DNA of 64,000 bases from Incurvaria masculella (Eukaryota; Arthropoda; Insecta; Lepidoptera; Incurvariidae). Position numbers and translations under genes: made by a program. This document shows positions 34,901 to 45,537 of the stretch, one piece after another; the first letter of the stretch is position 1, and each line of letters begins with the position of its first letter. The notes under the pieces were generated by a model. That model saw only the letters and a program-made list of their open reading frames with translations, was not told where the DNA came from and did not search any database. Where the stretch lies: contig OX335643.1 of NCBI GenBank assembly GCA_946894095.1, forward strand, positions 3,707,036 to 3,771,035, read 5' to 3'.

Positions 34901-37900
34901 AGTCAAAAATCTAACAAAAACCTAATTGATTATAAATCTTTATGAAACAAGCTATGTCTGATGATTAATCTTGTTAAGATGTTTTTATTTTATCTTTGAG
35001 TAATCCACCTCAAAAGTTATTGCATAAAACGGGCGAAAAAATCGCACTTTTGGACCTTATAACTTAGAAACCAAACACAATTTTACAACGCCAACAGTCA
35101 TCAGACATCTAGTTCGATCAAATAAAGCTTACAAATAAATTTTCGATCTCTGACTAGAAATATTGGCATTATCTTCTTTCCACGTTTGTATGGGGAGTTG
35201 AGCGGGAAGGCCCATCTTAATAAACTAATAAGAAAGTTTTTTCCCAATTAATTCAGATATTCAGCGTTTAAATGTTATGATTGGCCCAAATCGTACCTTC
35301 CAATACGTCTGGATCTCGCGTCCCCGGCAGGCCCAGGGTTCCCCTCATGATGGGGAGGAATGTCGGTATCTCCTGAAATGTGACAATGTTTTTTTTTATT
35401 TTAAGCGGGGCATATGGCGCACGCCAGGACCTCACAGAGACGACGCCCATGGGCTTTCGAATTTTTAAGGGAGGGGGGGAGGTGCAAAAACCGTACCGGC
35501 AGCCCAGGTGCTTATTCACACAATGTTTGAGGGATGTACTTCGGGAGAAGTACCTCGACAGGGAGTCAATTTCATAGTTTACCAGCCCTTTCGATAAAGA
35601 TTCTACACGATCGGTTGGTTCTTATCTATCTGAATTGGATACGTGTATTTACTTAAGAATGCAAGCTGTACCATGTTCTGGAAAAAATGTAGTTCCGTTC
35701 CTCCACTACATTGTAGGGTCCGGTTGGTACCGCCGCATTGAATGAAAAGATGGTCGAAATGGCAATGACAATTTTTCCATGTTTTCTATTCAGTTAAATG
35801 TAGCCGCGCTCATAAAGGGCAAGTTCGGGAAAGCAGTGTGTTAGACTAATATCATGACGGTGGGTGACGTGTTAGCTAACCAGAAAATAAAAAATACGCA
35901 CCTGCAATCGTCTGACATCCTCGTCGGCGCTGAGGTTAGGCACGGACTGCGCCTCCTTCACCACGACGATGCTGTGGGCGCGCGGCGGCCGGCGCTGCGG
36001 CAGGGAGACCTGGCGGCGCGGGGCGGGCGCTCGCCGCGCCTCCACCGCGCCCGTCGAACGGGGCGAGTCTGCGACACGCAAGTGCATCTTTCATCTCTAT
36101 ACTTTCCTCCATTGTTTATTTATATATTTTTATTGCACTCACAAAAAAGTCGGTAAGTAGGGCAAATCTGGAATGCAGGACAAATGCCTACGAAATCCTA
36201 AGGTTAGGATGGAACCTAAGGAAGTTATGGTGTCGATGTAGATGGCACCACAGTTGTTCACAGGTATTTCTGCTGTAACTCCCAAAAAAATTAAAGTTAT
36301 TTATGGAAAACTGGTATTTGTGGCTGTGCTGAGGACCAAAGGGGTTTAGAATAGCCACATACACCTTGCTTCACGACACCACGCTCAGCGAGGCACCATA
36401 CCAGCGGATTTGCGGACTATAACTATAACTGTAGCTGTATTGGCGAGCACTGTATTGAGAGTTATGTATTTTCTGACTGACAAATACTTGAATACATACG
36501 GATCGTTGCACGAGACAGCACTCCACGATATCAAAGCCAAGATGCCAAGCAAGTCGGTGTAGCCTTTTATGCTGCTCGAATACACCAATGCCGTAAATTC
36601 CAAGGTTCGTTTTCTTTCCTGGATAGTAGGTATTGAAATGTTTATAAACCTATATGAATTTGAAAAGATTAACAGCTTTGTACTCACGGCATTATTTGTG
36701 TGTGGTATTGTGTATGCGTGTATTATTAGTTTCGAGCCAAACATGTCATGAGAAGAAACCCTTTAATCTTTTAAAATTAACAGTAACCACGGTGATCTAA
36801 AAACTTACATAACCTATGGAAAATTGTACCCCCCCTTATAGGTAGCCCACCCAGGTTGGGTTTTCATTTCATTTCATTTCATTTTATTAGGTCTTTTTGG
36901 TATACAATCATACACTTAGACACGTCAAAAGAGGTACATAATAAAATCACGTAAGGAATAGTATAAAATCGATAGAATTCAAAATTGTCAAATAAATTAT
37001 CAAAATAAACAATTCAGGATCTACATTAAATTCATAATAAAAACAATACAAGTTAACTGAATTCATTGGAGTAAAATATCAAAATATATAAAATTCCGGT
37101 CAATACACAAATACAAATAACATTTAAAATTTCAGTAAAATTGTCAAAAAATATAACTCGAACATAGCTTAAATAATTAACTATAGTAACTATAACAATC
37201 GGCTGTAAAGTGGCTTTGTCATAGAGTTAAACTAAAAATATAATGAGAATAGTGAGTAAAATCTACTCTAAGAAGGCATCGTCAGTAATGACGGTAAAGT
37301 CATACGTATTCTAAAAGTCTATAGTCAATATTCAAAATAGTAAAGATCGAATGCAATCAGATTGTCAGGCTCTTATCGCTCAAGGCGTCATTTACTGTGT
37401 AGTAGCTTTTAGAAATAACTATTGATTTAATCTTGGTTTTATATTCATTTTCATCCATTGCTCGAACCGTTTCAGGCAGCTTATTATATAACCTTATACT
37501 ATTACACACGAAACTTTTCGTCATCTTGGCTAGCCTATGCTTAACAAGCTGAACATTTTCTTTATAACGTGTGTTATGTGGATGCACATCACGGTTCAGT
37601 GGTGTTTTCTGAATATGTTTTCTAGCGTACAATAAATTATGGTAGACGTAAGCACTTGGCATTGACATTATATTTAATTCCCTAAACACTTCACGGCATG
37701 AGTCCCTCGCTTTCATTCCTAATATAGCTCGCAGGGCTCGTTTTTGTAATACAAATATCCTATTCGCCTCTGCGGCAGTCCCCCAGAACATTAGGCCGTA
37801 AGACATGACACAATCGAAGAAGGCAAAGTAGACAGTTTTAGCAGCTTTACATTAGGTACCTCCACATTGGATAAAATTATGGTAGAAGTGGCAATGAAAA

Positions 37901-38258
37901 ATTCTCCGTGACTTCCATCCAGTTCAATGTAGCCGTGCTAATAAAGGGAAGGTCCTGGCATGGCTCCTAATCCCATCGGGAATGCGGCCTATTGTGCTAA
38001 TATGACGGTAGTGGTGTAGTATAGCCATCCATATCAGGTTCTATAAAACCAAGTTAAATAACCTCCAATGGGCCGGTCGACCGTGTAGGAGATGTAGGGC
38101 AGCTCGGAGTCGGAGCACACGCTGGCGCCGGGCGAGTTGTTCCCGCTCGCCGGGGCGTCGGCGCGGGGCGCCAGCGGCAGGGGCGCGGCCACCGTGTGTC
38201 CGCGAGCGAACGGCGCTCGGGCCTGTTTCGGCCGCGGTTGGGACTGCTCGGAACCCAT
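31759..38258 (-). CDS. BORCS5: BLOC-1-related complex subunit 5 (myrlysin)
   Basis: Subunit of BORC, the complex on the cytosolic face of lysosomes that recruits ARL8 and so kinesin for lysosome movement. BORCS5 anchors it by N-myristoylation. Five minus-strand exons (38063-38258, 35902-36068, 35297-35372, 33915-34027, 31759-31974) join in phase to 255 residues. The start MGSEQSQ fits a myristoylation signal (Met-Gly-x-x-x-Ser). Residues 10-65 are Pro/Ala-rich and low in conservation. LQEIPTFLPIMRG (about 120-133) matches the family signature EIPTF-x-P-x-x-x-G. A helical region follows, and the end LNNLLPRDERLEPF is the conserved C-terminus. It is about 60 residues longer than the human protein, mostly through the N-terminal linker. 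Exons are GC-rich compared with the introns, which are full of repeats. No disabling change seen. Confidence 0.92.
32075..32130. repeat. widespread arthropod repeat end
   Basis: ACTAGCTGCGGTACCCAGCT followed by TCGCTTGGG, the same motif as at 50945-51080. Repeats with such GGTACCCGGCTTCGC ends are common in insect genomes. Confidence 0.6.
32345..32475 (-). repeat. decayed 5S-headed SINE fragment
   Basis: Retains AGTAAGTAACGAAGGGGGCC and GTAACCCATCCCGAACC in the order expected of the minus-strand SINE, with many changes. Confidence 0.6.
32476..33520. other. BORCS5 intron 4, nothing recognised
   Basis: AT-rich intronic DNA without an exon or a repeat that I can place. Confidence 0.5.
33521..33693. 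repeat. hairpin MITE carrying a YY1/PHO consensus
   Basis: Left arm TACAATGCGATTAAAATTAG and right arm TTTAAATCGCATTGTA pair over about 28 bases. The interior holds AAAATGGCGGC at 33649. In the last BORCS5 intron. Confidence 0.75.
33915..34027 (-). CDS. BORCS5: BORCS5 exon 4
   Basis: Acceptor GCGCAG|GC, donor AGAGAG|GTACGC. Encodes LDYRPWVRLAARYQAHLAAC to ALTARIRE, corresponding to the LRYQDHLHQCAEAVA region of the human protein. Confidence 0.92.
34320..34430. repeat. short dispersed repeat (copy of 26270 element)
   Basis: CTGTCAAAACTTAGTACGAG, TTAGCACCGGACTAACCACG and AAAGTTAGTCTGCCCATTCT in the same order as at 26270-26400. Confidence 0.7.
34697..35220 (-). repeat. TTAA MITE (GGTGGCCCA family)
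   Basis: Minus orientation. Right end GGGAAGGCCCATCTTAA; the left end (GCACTTCCCGGTGGGACTAA) lacks the outer TTAA. In the BORCS5 intron between exons 3 and 4. Confidence 0.88.
35297..35372 (-). CDS. BORCS5: BORCS5 exon 3
   Basis: Acceptor TTTCAG|G, donor GAAG|GTACGA. Encodes EIPTFLPIMRGTLGLPGTRD, the strongest family signature. Confidence 0.93.
35385..35625. repeat. dispersed repeat (copy of 57285 element)
   Basis: CGACGCCCATGGGCTTTCGA and TACCTCGACAGGGAGTC correspond to blocks at 57350-57480. It begins directly behind the BORCS5 exon 3 acceptor. Confidence 0.65.
35702..35872 (+). repeat. SINE body fragment
   Basis: From GTTGGTACCGCCGCATTGAA through TCAGTTAAATGTAGCCG to ATATCATGACGGTGGGTGA. 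Confidence 0.75.
35902..36068 (-). CDS. BORCS5: BORCS5 exon 2
   Basis: Acceptor GTCGCAG|AC, donor TTGCAG|GTGCGT. Encodes SPRSTGAVEARRAPAP and HSIVVVKEAQSVPNLSADED; IVVV and the D-rich end match the family (human VVVAQGS..., NDPDV). Confidence 0.9.
36300..36420. repeat. dispersed repeat fragment
   Basis: GGAAAACTGGTATTTGTGGC and CAGCGAGGCACCATACCAGC recur at 46067-46175. Confidence 0.6.
36862..37848 (-). mobile_element. 5'-truncated LINE, relative of the pho-intron LINE
   Basis: The complement of about 37848-37357 reads AAKTVYFAFFDCVMSYGLMF, NRIFVLQKRALRAILGMK and NSIRLYNKLPETVRAM, parallel to the LINE at 15520. A long AT-rich 3' UTR ends at an (ATTTC)n run (36862-36885). Truncated inside the C-terminal third of ORF2. 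Confidence 0.9.
37853..38050 (+). repeat. SINE body fragment
   Basis: ATTAGGTACCTCCACATTGG through CCAGTTCAATGTAGCCGTGC to TAGCCATCCATATCAGG; abuts the LINE 5' end and stops just before BORCS5 exon 1. Confidence 0.8.
38063..38258 (-). CDS. BORCS5: BORCS5 exon 1
   Basis: Encodes MGSEQSQPRPKQAR to YTVDRPIGG; donor TGGAG|GTTATT, phase 1. The ATG is the first in frame and gives the expected Gly2 and Ser6. Confidence 0.9.
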
Positions 38259-39756
38259 CGAACTCGATTGAAGTTAAAGTAGTGGCTATCGCATTTTTAG
38301 GATATTGAGTATATGCGTGGGTGAGACCACACAAAACTTGTCAGTTGTCATAGCAAGTATTTTCGTAAGTTTTCTTCCAGTTAGTCAGGGAGATCCTCAA
38401 AATCGAGTAAATATATCCATTTTGCTAGTCTGACGTGTTTATTTATACTGCCTTTTTAGGAAAAGTACTTTGAAAAAATTAGTTTCGCCAAGCAAAAAAG
38501 ACCCACATCACAGAATATTAAATTCAGACCTCAGTCACAGACTTTAAAGAAATTCTACAATCACACTTTTATGTTTCGACGTTCGGCAGTGTGAGCATGG
38601 ATTTTTTGCAATTTCCGACGCACATAATACGTTTGCAGAAACGTGAAACTGGACTGTAGGCCAAGTCTGATTCAGTTTGAGTGTTACGTTCGATAAACTT
38701 TTTAAGAACAAAATGGTGGAACCGGAAATTTATTAAAGAAACCAAAGACATTAACTCTGAAAATATTGAGCGTGTATTACTTGAAAATAAAAACGCCATT
38801 GGAAATGGTTCACGAAGGGTTCCGTACCATCGTACTTAACCAAAAAATCACGTTTCTTGTATGGGGCCTTGTTTAGTTTGTATTTGTTTTTAATTATTAT
38901 TCATATTATTGTTATAGCAGTAAAAGAAATACTAACAAAGTGAAAATTTTACCTGTTTACCTATTGCGGTTCAAGAGATATAGCCCTCTGACAAGCGACG
39001 ATTAGATTTATGTTTGACAGATTGCTCTTTTTAGTAATAATTTATAAGGCCTGATATTATGTCCGCGACATACCCCCGGACAGTGTAAAAAAAACGCTAA
39101 TTCATATAGTGAAATCAACGAAATGAATTTTCCTCCAACCAATTGCAACCTGTAGGAACTTTGAGTGAAGATACTCCAATCGAAATCGTTGCAACTTATT
39201 GGGTGCTCGGACTGCGGGCTAGAGGTTGCTCGAGCCGTTCCGCTGATTCCGTTGTGTAACGAACAGTACAGGGCGGAATAAACTTTCTTTTAAACGTAAA
39301 CTTTTAAAAGTAAAGAATGACTTTACCTACTACAATTCATACTTTTCTTATTCTCATTGGTGAATTCATTCGAGTTCCGACGTACGGGAATGATTGTTCA
39401 AGGCTTGAACTTCAAGCAAATCAACTCAAAGACTTAGGACTTTGGTTGCATTATATTTGGCAACTTTTTTAGAATCTCTAGGGGGGGAGGCAGCTGCCCC
39501 TCCCTGCCCCCCCTTGGCGACGCCCTTGGTGGACTTATTATGCGATAATGAAAAATGCTATATTTATATGGGTTTATTTACGCGGAAACAAATCAAGGAC
39601 GTCACACCTCACATCAGTTACATAGCCTGTATATGCACTCATAAAATGTTATGTAGCGTCATTGCACTCTAATAAGAATAATAAGAATGGGACAACACTA
39701 GGGAGACTCGTGGCTGTCACTTAATGAGTGCGAAAGTTTTGTGACTAACAATCTCA
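38259..39756. other. intergenic between BORCS5 and the next gene
   Basis: Presumed BORCS5 promoter region. Holds a decayed copy of the GACGGACG-type element without its microsatellite (38808-39000, GGTTCCGTACCATCGTAC). No exon is seen. Confidence 0.5.
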
Positions 39757-39912
39757 TGAGTAGACCTGCATATCTACTCAAGAAAGCGAAAGCGAGAAGT
39801 CTTCGGTTTTGTCAAACTCTGTGTAGGAAAAAAGATGCCTACTTTTTTTCTGTACAGAGTTTGATAGAAGAGAACACGAGAACTCCTCGCTTTCGCTTTA
39901 ATGAGTAGACCC
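39757..39912. repeat. palindromic element
   Basis: GAGTAGACCTGCATATCTAC... with AGCGAAAGCGAG and TCAAACTCTGTGTA faces the inverted TACAGAGTTTGA, CTCGCTTTCGCT, GAGTAGACC. Arms are about 70 bases. Confidence 0.75.
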
Positions 39913-39957
39913 CCTGAACGATTTCAAATACCACTGCTGAAATTTTAATTCCTCAAT

Positions 39958-40483
39958 TTAAGGTGGCCCATCCCGTTTAACTCCCCATACAAACGGGGAA
40001 AGAAGATCACGCACATATTATTTGTCAGAGATTTTGCTCAAAATAGCTTTATTTGATCGAACTAGATGTCTGATGACCGTTGGCATTGTAAACATGTGTT
40101 TGGTTTCTAATTTATAAGGTCCAAGATTTTTCGCGCGTTTTATACAATAACTTTGGAGGTAGATTACGCAATGATAAAGTAAGAACATCTTAAAAAGATT
40201 AGGCATCAGACATAGCTTATTTAATCAAGATTTCTAGTCTATTTGGTTTTTGTTAGATTTTTGACTACAGCGGTCGTGGTTTATAAGTCGTTTTGTAATT
40301 AAAATTTTCGTAAATCTTACCAAATCATATACTATTCACATTGTCTTTTTTGTGGACATATTGCATCTTCTTCATCACGGAGCCTGTCTTTTTCTTTGAA
40401 ACAGAGAAGGTCCCAGAGCGCAACAGCACGGTTTTGTACCCTGCCCGCGATTGAGTTAGTCCCGCCGGGTTGGGCCACCTTAA
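39958..40483 (+). repeat. TTAA MITE (GGTGGCCCA family), complete
   Basis: TTAAGGTGGCCCATCCCG to CCGGGTTGGGCCACCTTAA with TTAA at both ends; 526 bases. Confidence 0.93.
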
Positions 40484-40504
40484 AGGAAACATGTTGAACT
40501 TTTC

Positions 40505-40745
40505 ACATCTAGTCATATTCAAAGAGAACCTGTCAAAACTTAGTACGAGTTTAGCACCGGACTAACCATTCAAAAACCGATTTACCGCCGTTTTCATCAC
40601 CTACAGTAACCTGAAATCCGATAAGTAACTTTTGGTTACTTGGCAACTGAATTGGTATTACCGAAGGGTAACTTTGGGATTTTTGTAGCTGGAGGTGGTA
40701 GAAACGGGCATAAGTCCGGCGTCCTCCCACTTTGAATACGACTGT
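40505..40745. repeat. dispersed repeat with an inner element
   Basis: The 26270-type repeat (CTGTCAAAACTTAGTACGAG) is interrupted by an element with TTACCTGAAATCC-like and GGGATTTTTGTAGCTGGAGG sequences that recurs at 59965-60125. The outer repeat closes at CACTTTGAATACGACTGTCA. Confidence 0.65.
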
Positions 40746-41400
40746 CAGTCTTTTGCGCTCAAGGATTTTTTATTTATATGCATCAACGATTGCATCAGCA
40801 TTATTTTTTAAGTTGTGTTACAACATTGCCATATGAATCGAAACCCATAATTACGTCAAGTACACATATTTGTGAGACTTTAATGGTGCTTAAATTAAAT
40901 GTTAGGGTTTAGATTAACCTATACAAATAACTAAATAACTATCCTATGATCTTAAATCTCACGATGGCGTGACTTGTTGTGAGTAACATAGTTTTCAGTA
41001 CAAAATCTCTGAAATAATGTAAATCTAATTATTATTTTAACTGGTTACACCGATCATGTGTTGGTAGCCTTTGCCTGATTGGCTAGGTTTTATAGTATTT
41101 CAGTCAGTAATTTCAGATCACGGAGACCATCAGACCGGGAGCACAGACATTATGCAACTTGCAGCTGCGATTGCAACTGCGATGTAATCTGTCAGTTTAA
41201 TATGTAATCAATCACTGTACACTAGTTTGTAAGTATCAATGAAAAAAAATACATTGACCAGGCCAGCGAAGGTAATCGCACCGATGGAACAAAAATCTAT
41301 TCTATTCTAAAAAAATACGGCGGGTATTTCTGCCTTTCGTATTGGGCAACATTGTTTGTACGTCACAGAATACAACCTTTACAGCAGAACGGGACCTATT
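40746..41400. other. upstream region of the candidate PPP1R15 gene
   Basis: AT-rich DNA without a recognisable exon. A PHO/YY1-like AAAATGGCCG lies just after it at 41417, near the likely transcript start. Confidence 0.4.
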
Positions 41401-41469
41401 TTTCTATAATCGTTTCAAAATGGCCGAAGTGTAAAGATGTGTTATTGTCCCGCGAGCTAAATCGATACA

Positions 41470-41751
41470 ATGGAGTCTAAACAACATAATTACGTTCAAA
41501 TCATCGGATCAGAGGAATTACGGTTGGAGTCACGCATCGGAGGAGCCAAATTGACGCGTTGTTGTTCCAGAGACTACAATAAGAAGGCTATACTGTTGTC
41601 CTCTCTGGGAAAACCTAGCAGACCTCCGCCCGTTCGACGAACAGATTTCAAGGATTTCAAGAAGGAAATGCGTTTCTTGAAGGCCGCCTCGCATTGGAGA
41701 CCGCTGAGGCACCGGGGACCAGACATGATTGTGCAGTGCAATATGGACTAA
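41470..41751 (+). CDS. 93-codon ORF upstream of the candidate PPP1R15 exon
   Basis: Opens with ATG in a strong context (A at -3, G at +4) and encodes a basic 93-residue protein without membrane segment (MESKQHNYVQIIGSEEL..., ...RPPPVRRTDFKDFKKEMRFL). It stops 144 bases before the next ATG. I do not recognise it. It could be a separate small gene with its own poly(A) site (AATAAA at 41845), the first cistron of a bicistronic mRNA, or a very long regulatory upstream ORF. A five-codon ORF (ATG at 41420, MAEV) precedes it. PPP1R15 transcripts in animals are controlled by upstream ORFs, which would fit if the neighbour is that gene. Confidence 0.5.
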   Translation: MESKQHNYVQIIGSEELRLESRIGGAKLTRCCSRDYNKKAILLSSLGKPSRPPPVRRTDFKDFKKEMRFLKAASHWRPLRHRGPDMIVQCNMD

Positions 41752-41895
41752 AGTGGAACGGGGTAGTCCGTAGTGTTATTGTTTAAATAACTTGCTATTT
41801 GCATGCTAAAGTGTGTTCTGTAAAATTGGATTAAAGTATAGTGTAATAAATATAAATATAGTGTAATATCTGCTGAAATAAATACAAATAATAAA

Positions 41896-43992
41896 ATGGA
41901 GTTTCGTGTGTCGGGCGATTGGCGCACTCGACAAACTCGCGGTTACGCGACCTTCACGCCGCTGTATCCGCGCACGGATAAGTCCGAGCTCACCAAACTT
42001 TTCCCGGACGAAATGCTTAGCAACATCACGACCCTCGATAATCCGCTGCAGAAGAACCTGGCCGATTCGTACACCATGGATCGTGCCGGTGAAGGAAAAC
42101 ACGACACGACTCGCGGCGAGCTATACGACAGCACAGAAGGCATGAAAATCAACGGAAAGCGAGACCTGAACCTTGGCGTTTCGCAGCAGCCGACGCCACC
42201 GCGCAGGGGCGACTTTTTTCCCGCGCTTTTCGGCTTCACGAACTACATCGCGGGATTTTTCCACAACATAACAGGCGCCATGCCTTTCCATCAGACGCGT
42301 CCCTCGAGCCCCGAGAAGGCCCCAGAGGCCGCGCGGGCGTTCACTAGTCCCGAGGAGATCTACTACGACTCCGAGCCCGTAGACTCGGGCTTCGACGAGG
42401 GATGCGAGCTCGACGCGTCGCCCCCGATCGACGAAGTGGATGCGATCGGACATTTTTCGCGACGCGATTGTGCCAAAAATAGCGGCGAGGCGAATCGGAA
42501 TGAAACGGACGTCGGTCGGGCTCAGTGCGACGCGCGCGGCGGCGCCGGGAGCGACCTGGGCGCTCCGGGGGACATGAGCGGGCCGGAGGAGGTCCACGCG
42601 GCGGCGGAGGACTGCCGCGGCAAGATGGCTCGGATCCAGGAGCTCCTCGCGAGGAAAAACTTGGAGGCGCTCAGGTCTACGAAGACCGCCAAGCTCTGCG
42701 GCCGGCCGCGGCCTCGCAGGGTCTACGTCGAGCCGAAGGCCGTGAGCGTGGATAGCGCCGACCCCTTTGACCCGGAGCCCCTCGAGCGGATAGAGAACGT
42801 CGCCGCGACGAACTTCGTGAACCCTGGCCTCATAGCCGAGTCTGAACTCGCGCGCGTCGACAACCAGCCTAGAGTCAAGCTCGAGGACGATGCCAAGGGC
42901 GCAACATCTCAGGCTAAGCCCGTCGACATCGTCGAATCAATGAAAATAACCGAAACTAAAAACATCGCCGAGACTGTAAATGATGTCAGTGATAAATCTG
43001 GTGCGGGAAACATCGAAATCAAAGTGGAACCAGCTGTTGTGTCGGACGTAGAGAATAAATATCGTGTTAGCGACGAGACAAAGGTCATCGACGAAAACGC
43101 GTGCGGCCTTCGCGACGCGCCGCCGCCGCAGCAACAATCGGCGCCAATCGCGAGCGGGACGAAAGCGGAACTGATCGCGAGCTGCGAAGACAAGGTCAGC
43201 AGACTGAGGGCCCTCCTGTTCGACCGGAAGAAGAAGAACCGCGAAACGAAGGCCCTCGAGTCCCAACCCGCCGAGCAGTCTCAGAAAGTGCAGCAACCCG
43301 AAAAGACGCGGCCGGCCCTGGAGGATGCGAACGCGACCGGCGCGGGATTCGCGCGAAAGGTCGACACGCGCCGCTCGCCGGACCGGCCGATCCCGGCGTC
43401 GACCCGCCGGCCGCCGAGCAAGCACCACAAGAACCCGCACCGGCTCGGCGCGCGCGAGCAGAGTCGCAAGCAGCTGCGGCGCAACATCGACGAGGACCTG
43501 TGTCTCGCGCGCGAGGCCGACGGCGGCGGGTCGATCTCGGACGACGGCGACTCGCCGCGGCCGCTCGGAACCGGCTTTGACGAGATCCGCGGCCAGTTCG
43601 GCCCGAAGGACGACCCGTTCGTGATCGTCTTCTCGGAGAGTCCCCCGGCGAGCCCCGCGGGCAGCCCGCGCGGCCGGCTGCCCTCGGACTGCTCGGACGA
43701 CTCGTTCATCATCTGCTTCGAGGACGACGAGGGCGGCAGCGCGTGCTGCTTCACGGCGGACCTCGAGAGCGACTCGGAGAGCGACTCTGGCTGCGAGTCG
43801 AACCTCGCGGTGAGCCAGTCGTTCTCGCGGACGGTGAGCGACCTGACGGACGAGAGTTTGTACCAGGACGATGGGGAGACCCTGAGGAGTGTCGCCGTCG
43901 AGGAGGATGACGGCGCGGGGGTGCAGGGCGCGGGTGGGATGCTGCTTACGGAGGCCAAGAAGATCGCCAAACGCAGCTTGCCGGCAAAGAAG
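41896..43992 (+). CDS. candidate PPP1R15 (GADD34/CReP-like) large first coding exon
   Basis: 699 codons open from an ATG in good context, strongly GC-rich against AT-rich flanks, ending AAGAAG|GTGAGC (phase 0). Reading through the donor gives only nine more codons, so a downstream exon is expected. Residues about 107-122 form a hydrophobic, amphipathic-looking stretch (FFPALFGFTNYIAGFF). A motif recurs at 240-255 (CRGKMARIQELLARK) and 430-446 (CEDKVSRLRALLFDRK). Residues 573-612 hold DPFVIVFSE and DDSFIICFEDDE, and 624-670 are acidic. PPP1R15 proteins have an N-terminal membrane helix, acidic repeats and a C-terminal K-V-R-F docking motif for protein phosphatase 1; the terminal Lys-Lys here could be its first half. 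No exon with V-R-F is found in the remaining 20 kb. The assignment is from architecture only; the ORF being a real exon is more certain. Confidence 0.6.
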
Positions 43993-44029
43993 GTGAGCTA
44001 TTTCTTTCTTTATTGTTGTTAGGCGGGAA

Positions 44030-44888
44030 GTCCCTTTCCGGTCAAATCCCCATACAAACGTGGAAAGAAGACCGTGCGCTTGTCGGAGATCCAAGAAGAA
44101 AACAGCTTTATTTGATCGATCTAGATGGATGGCCATTGGCATTGTAAATTGTGTTTGGTTTCTAAGTAATAAGGTCCGAAAGTTCGAATTTTTCGCGCGC
44201 TTTATACGATAACTTTGGGGGTTGATTACTCAACGATAAAATAAAAACATCTTAAAAAGATTAGTCATCAGACCTAGCTTGTTTCATGAAGATTTATAAT
44301 ACATTTTTAATTTTCGTGATTTACTTTTAGCCGTTTTAAGTCGTTTTTTAATTAAATTTTTCGTAAATCTTGCCAAATCCTACACTACAAAACCGTCCTA
44401 TTGCACTCTGGGACCTTCTCTGTTTCAAAAGAAAAGACAGGCTCCCTGATGAGGAGGACGCAAAATGTCTGCAAAGCAGATAATGCGCAACGTAATTGAT
44501 TTGGTAAGATTTACGAATTTGTTTATTGCAAAACGAGTTATGGCTAAAAGTAAACCACGACCGCTGTAGTCAAACATCTAACAAAAACAAAATTGATTAT
44601 AAATCTTCATGAAACAAGCTATTTCTGATGACAAATCTTTTTAAGATGTTTTTATTTTATCGTTGACTAATCCACCTCCAAATTTTTGAATAAAACGCGT
44701 GAATAATTCGAACTTTCGGACCTTATAACTTAGAAACCAAACACAATTTTACAATGCCAACGGTCATCAGACATCTAGTCCGATCAAAGAAAGCAATTTT
44801 GAGCAAAATTTTGGATCTATGACAAGAAATATGGGCATGAATTCTTTCCACGTTTGCATGGAGAGTTGAGCGGGAAGGCCCACCTTAA
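44030..44888. repeat. two TTAA MITEs facing each other
   Basis: 44030-44387 is the left two thirds of a plus-oriented copy; 44388-44888 is a nearly complete minus-oriented copy ending GGCCCACCTTAA. They meet head to tail-inverted without spacer, starting about 40 bases after the donor of the large exon. Confidence 0.85.
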
Positions 44889-45220
44889 CGGAACAATTTG
44901 CAAGTAAATCGTTCTCTGGATCACAATGATTAAATTTTGATTACAATTTGTACCATTACATGTGCTCATGTGGACCAAACTGCTTTTACGTCGCATTTCG
45001 CGACGTGGGTAGTGTTAGGTAGGCAGCTACTTATAGATAGGCTTGTGCTTCGCGTAAATATAAGCCTAGATAACGATTCTCCTACCTTCTCTATTGCAAT
45101 ATTATTTCTGTTATTCCCTGGCGTTGAATTCACAACGGCTATGCCTTGCCTACAACGAGCCATATTTTGCGCGATGTTATTGCAATAAACACTGTTTGTG
45201 TAAAACATCGGCGTAGAAAA
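44889..45220. other. no feature recognised
   Basis: Short AT-rich interval between repeats. Confidence 0.5.
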
Positions 45221-45537
45221 AACCGGCCAAGTGCGAGTCGGACTCGCACACGAAGGGTTCCGTACCACGTTTAAAATAAAACAAAAAAATCACGTTTTTT
45301 GTATGGGAGCCCCCTTTAATTTGAATTATTTTTTAATCTTACCTATTTGTTGTTATAGCGGCAAAATAAATACACACTCTGTGTAAATTTCAGCTGTCTA
45401 CCTGTTACGGTTACTGAGATAAAGCCCTGTGACAGACGGACAGACGGACGGACGGACGGACGGACGGACGGACGGACGGACAGCGGAGGCTTAGTAATAG
45501 GGTTCCGTTTTCACCCTTTGGGTACGGAACCCTAAAA
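45221..45537 (+). repeat. GACGGACG microsatellite-carrying element
   Basis: Starts AACCGGCCAAGTGCGAGTCG, continues GAAGGGTTCCGTACCACG, has the microsatellite (GACG)n at 45434-45482 and ends TTTGGGTACGGAACCCTAAA. Left GGTTCCGTACC and right GGTACGGAACC are inverted. This is a common lepidopteran repeat type. Confidence 0.92.

Noticed and set aside
43101..43970. Further open frames on both strands within the large exon
   Set aside because: Arg/Pro-rich shadows in GC-rich DNA; they lack domain structure and compete with the better plus-strand frame.
42937..44142. 401-codon open frame on the minus strand opposite the large GC-rich exon
   Set aside because: Low-complexity Arg/Ala/Leu composition produced by the antisense of a GC-rich coding exon; no recognisable domain, while the plus strand has a well-formed start, motif pattern and splice donor.
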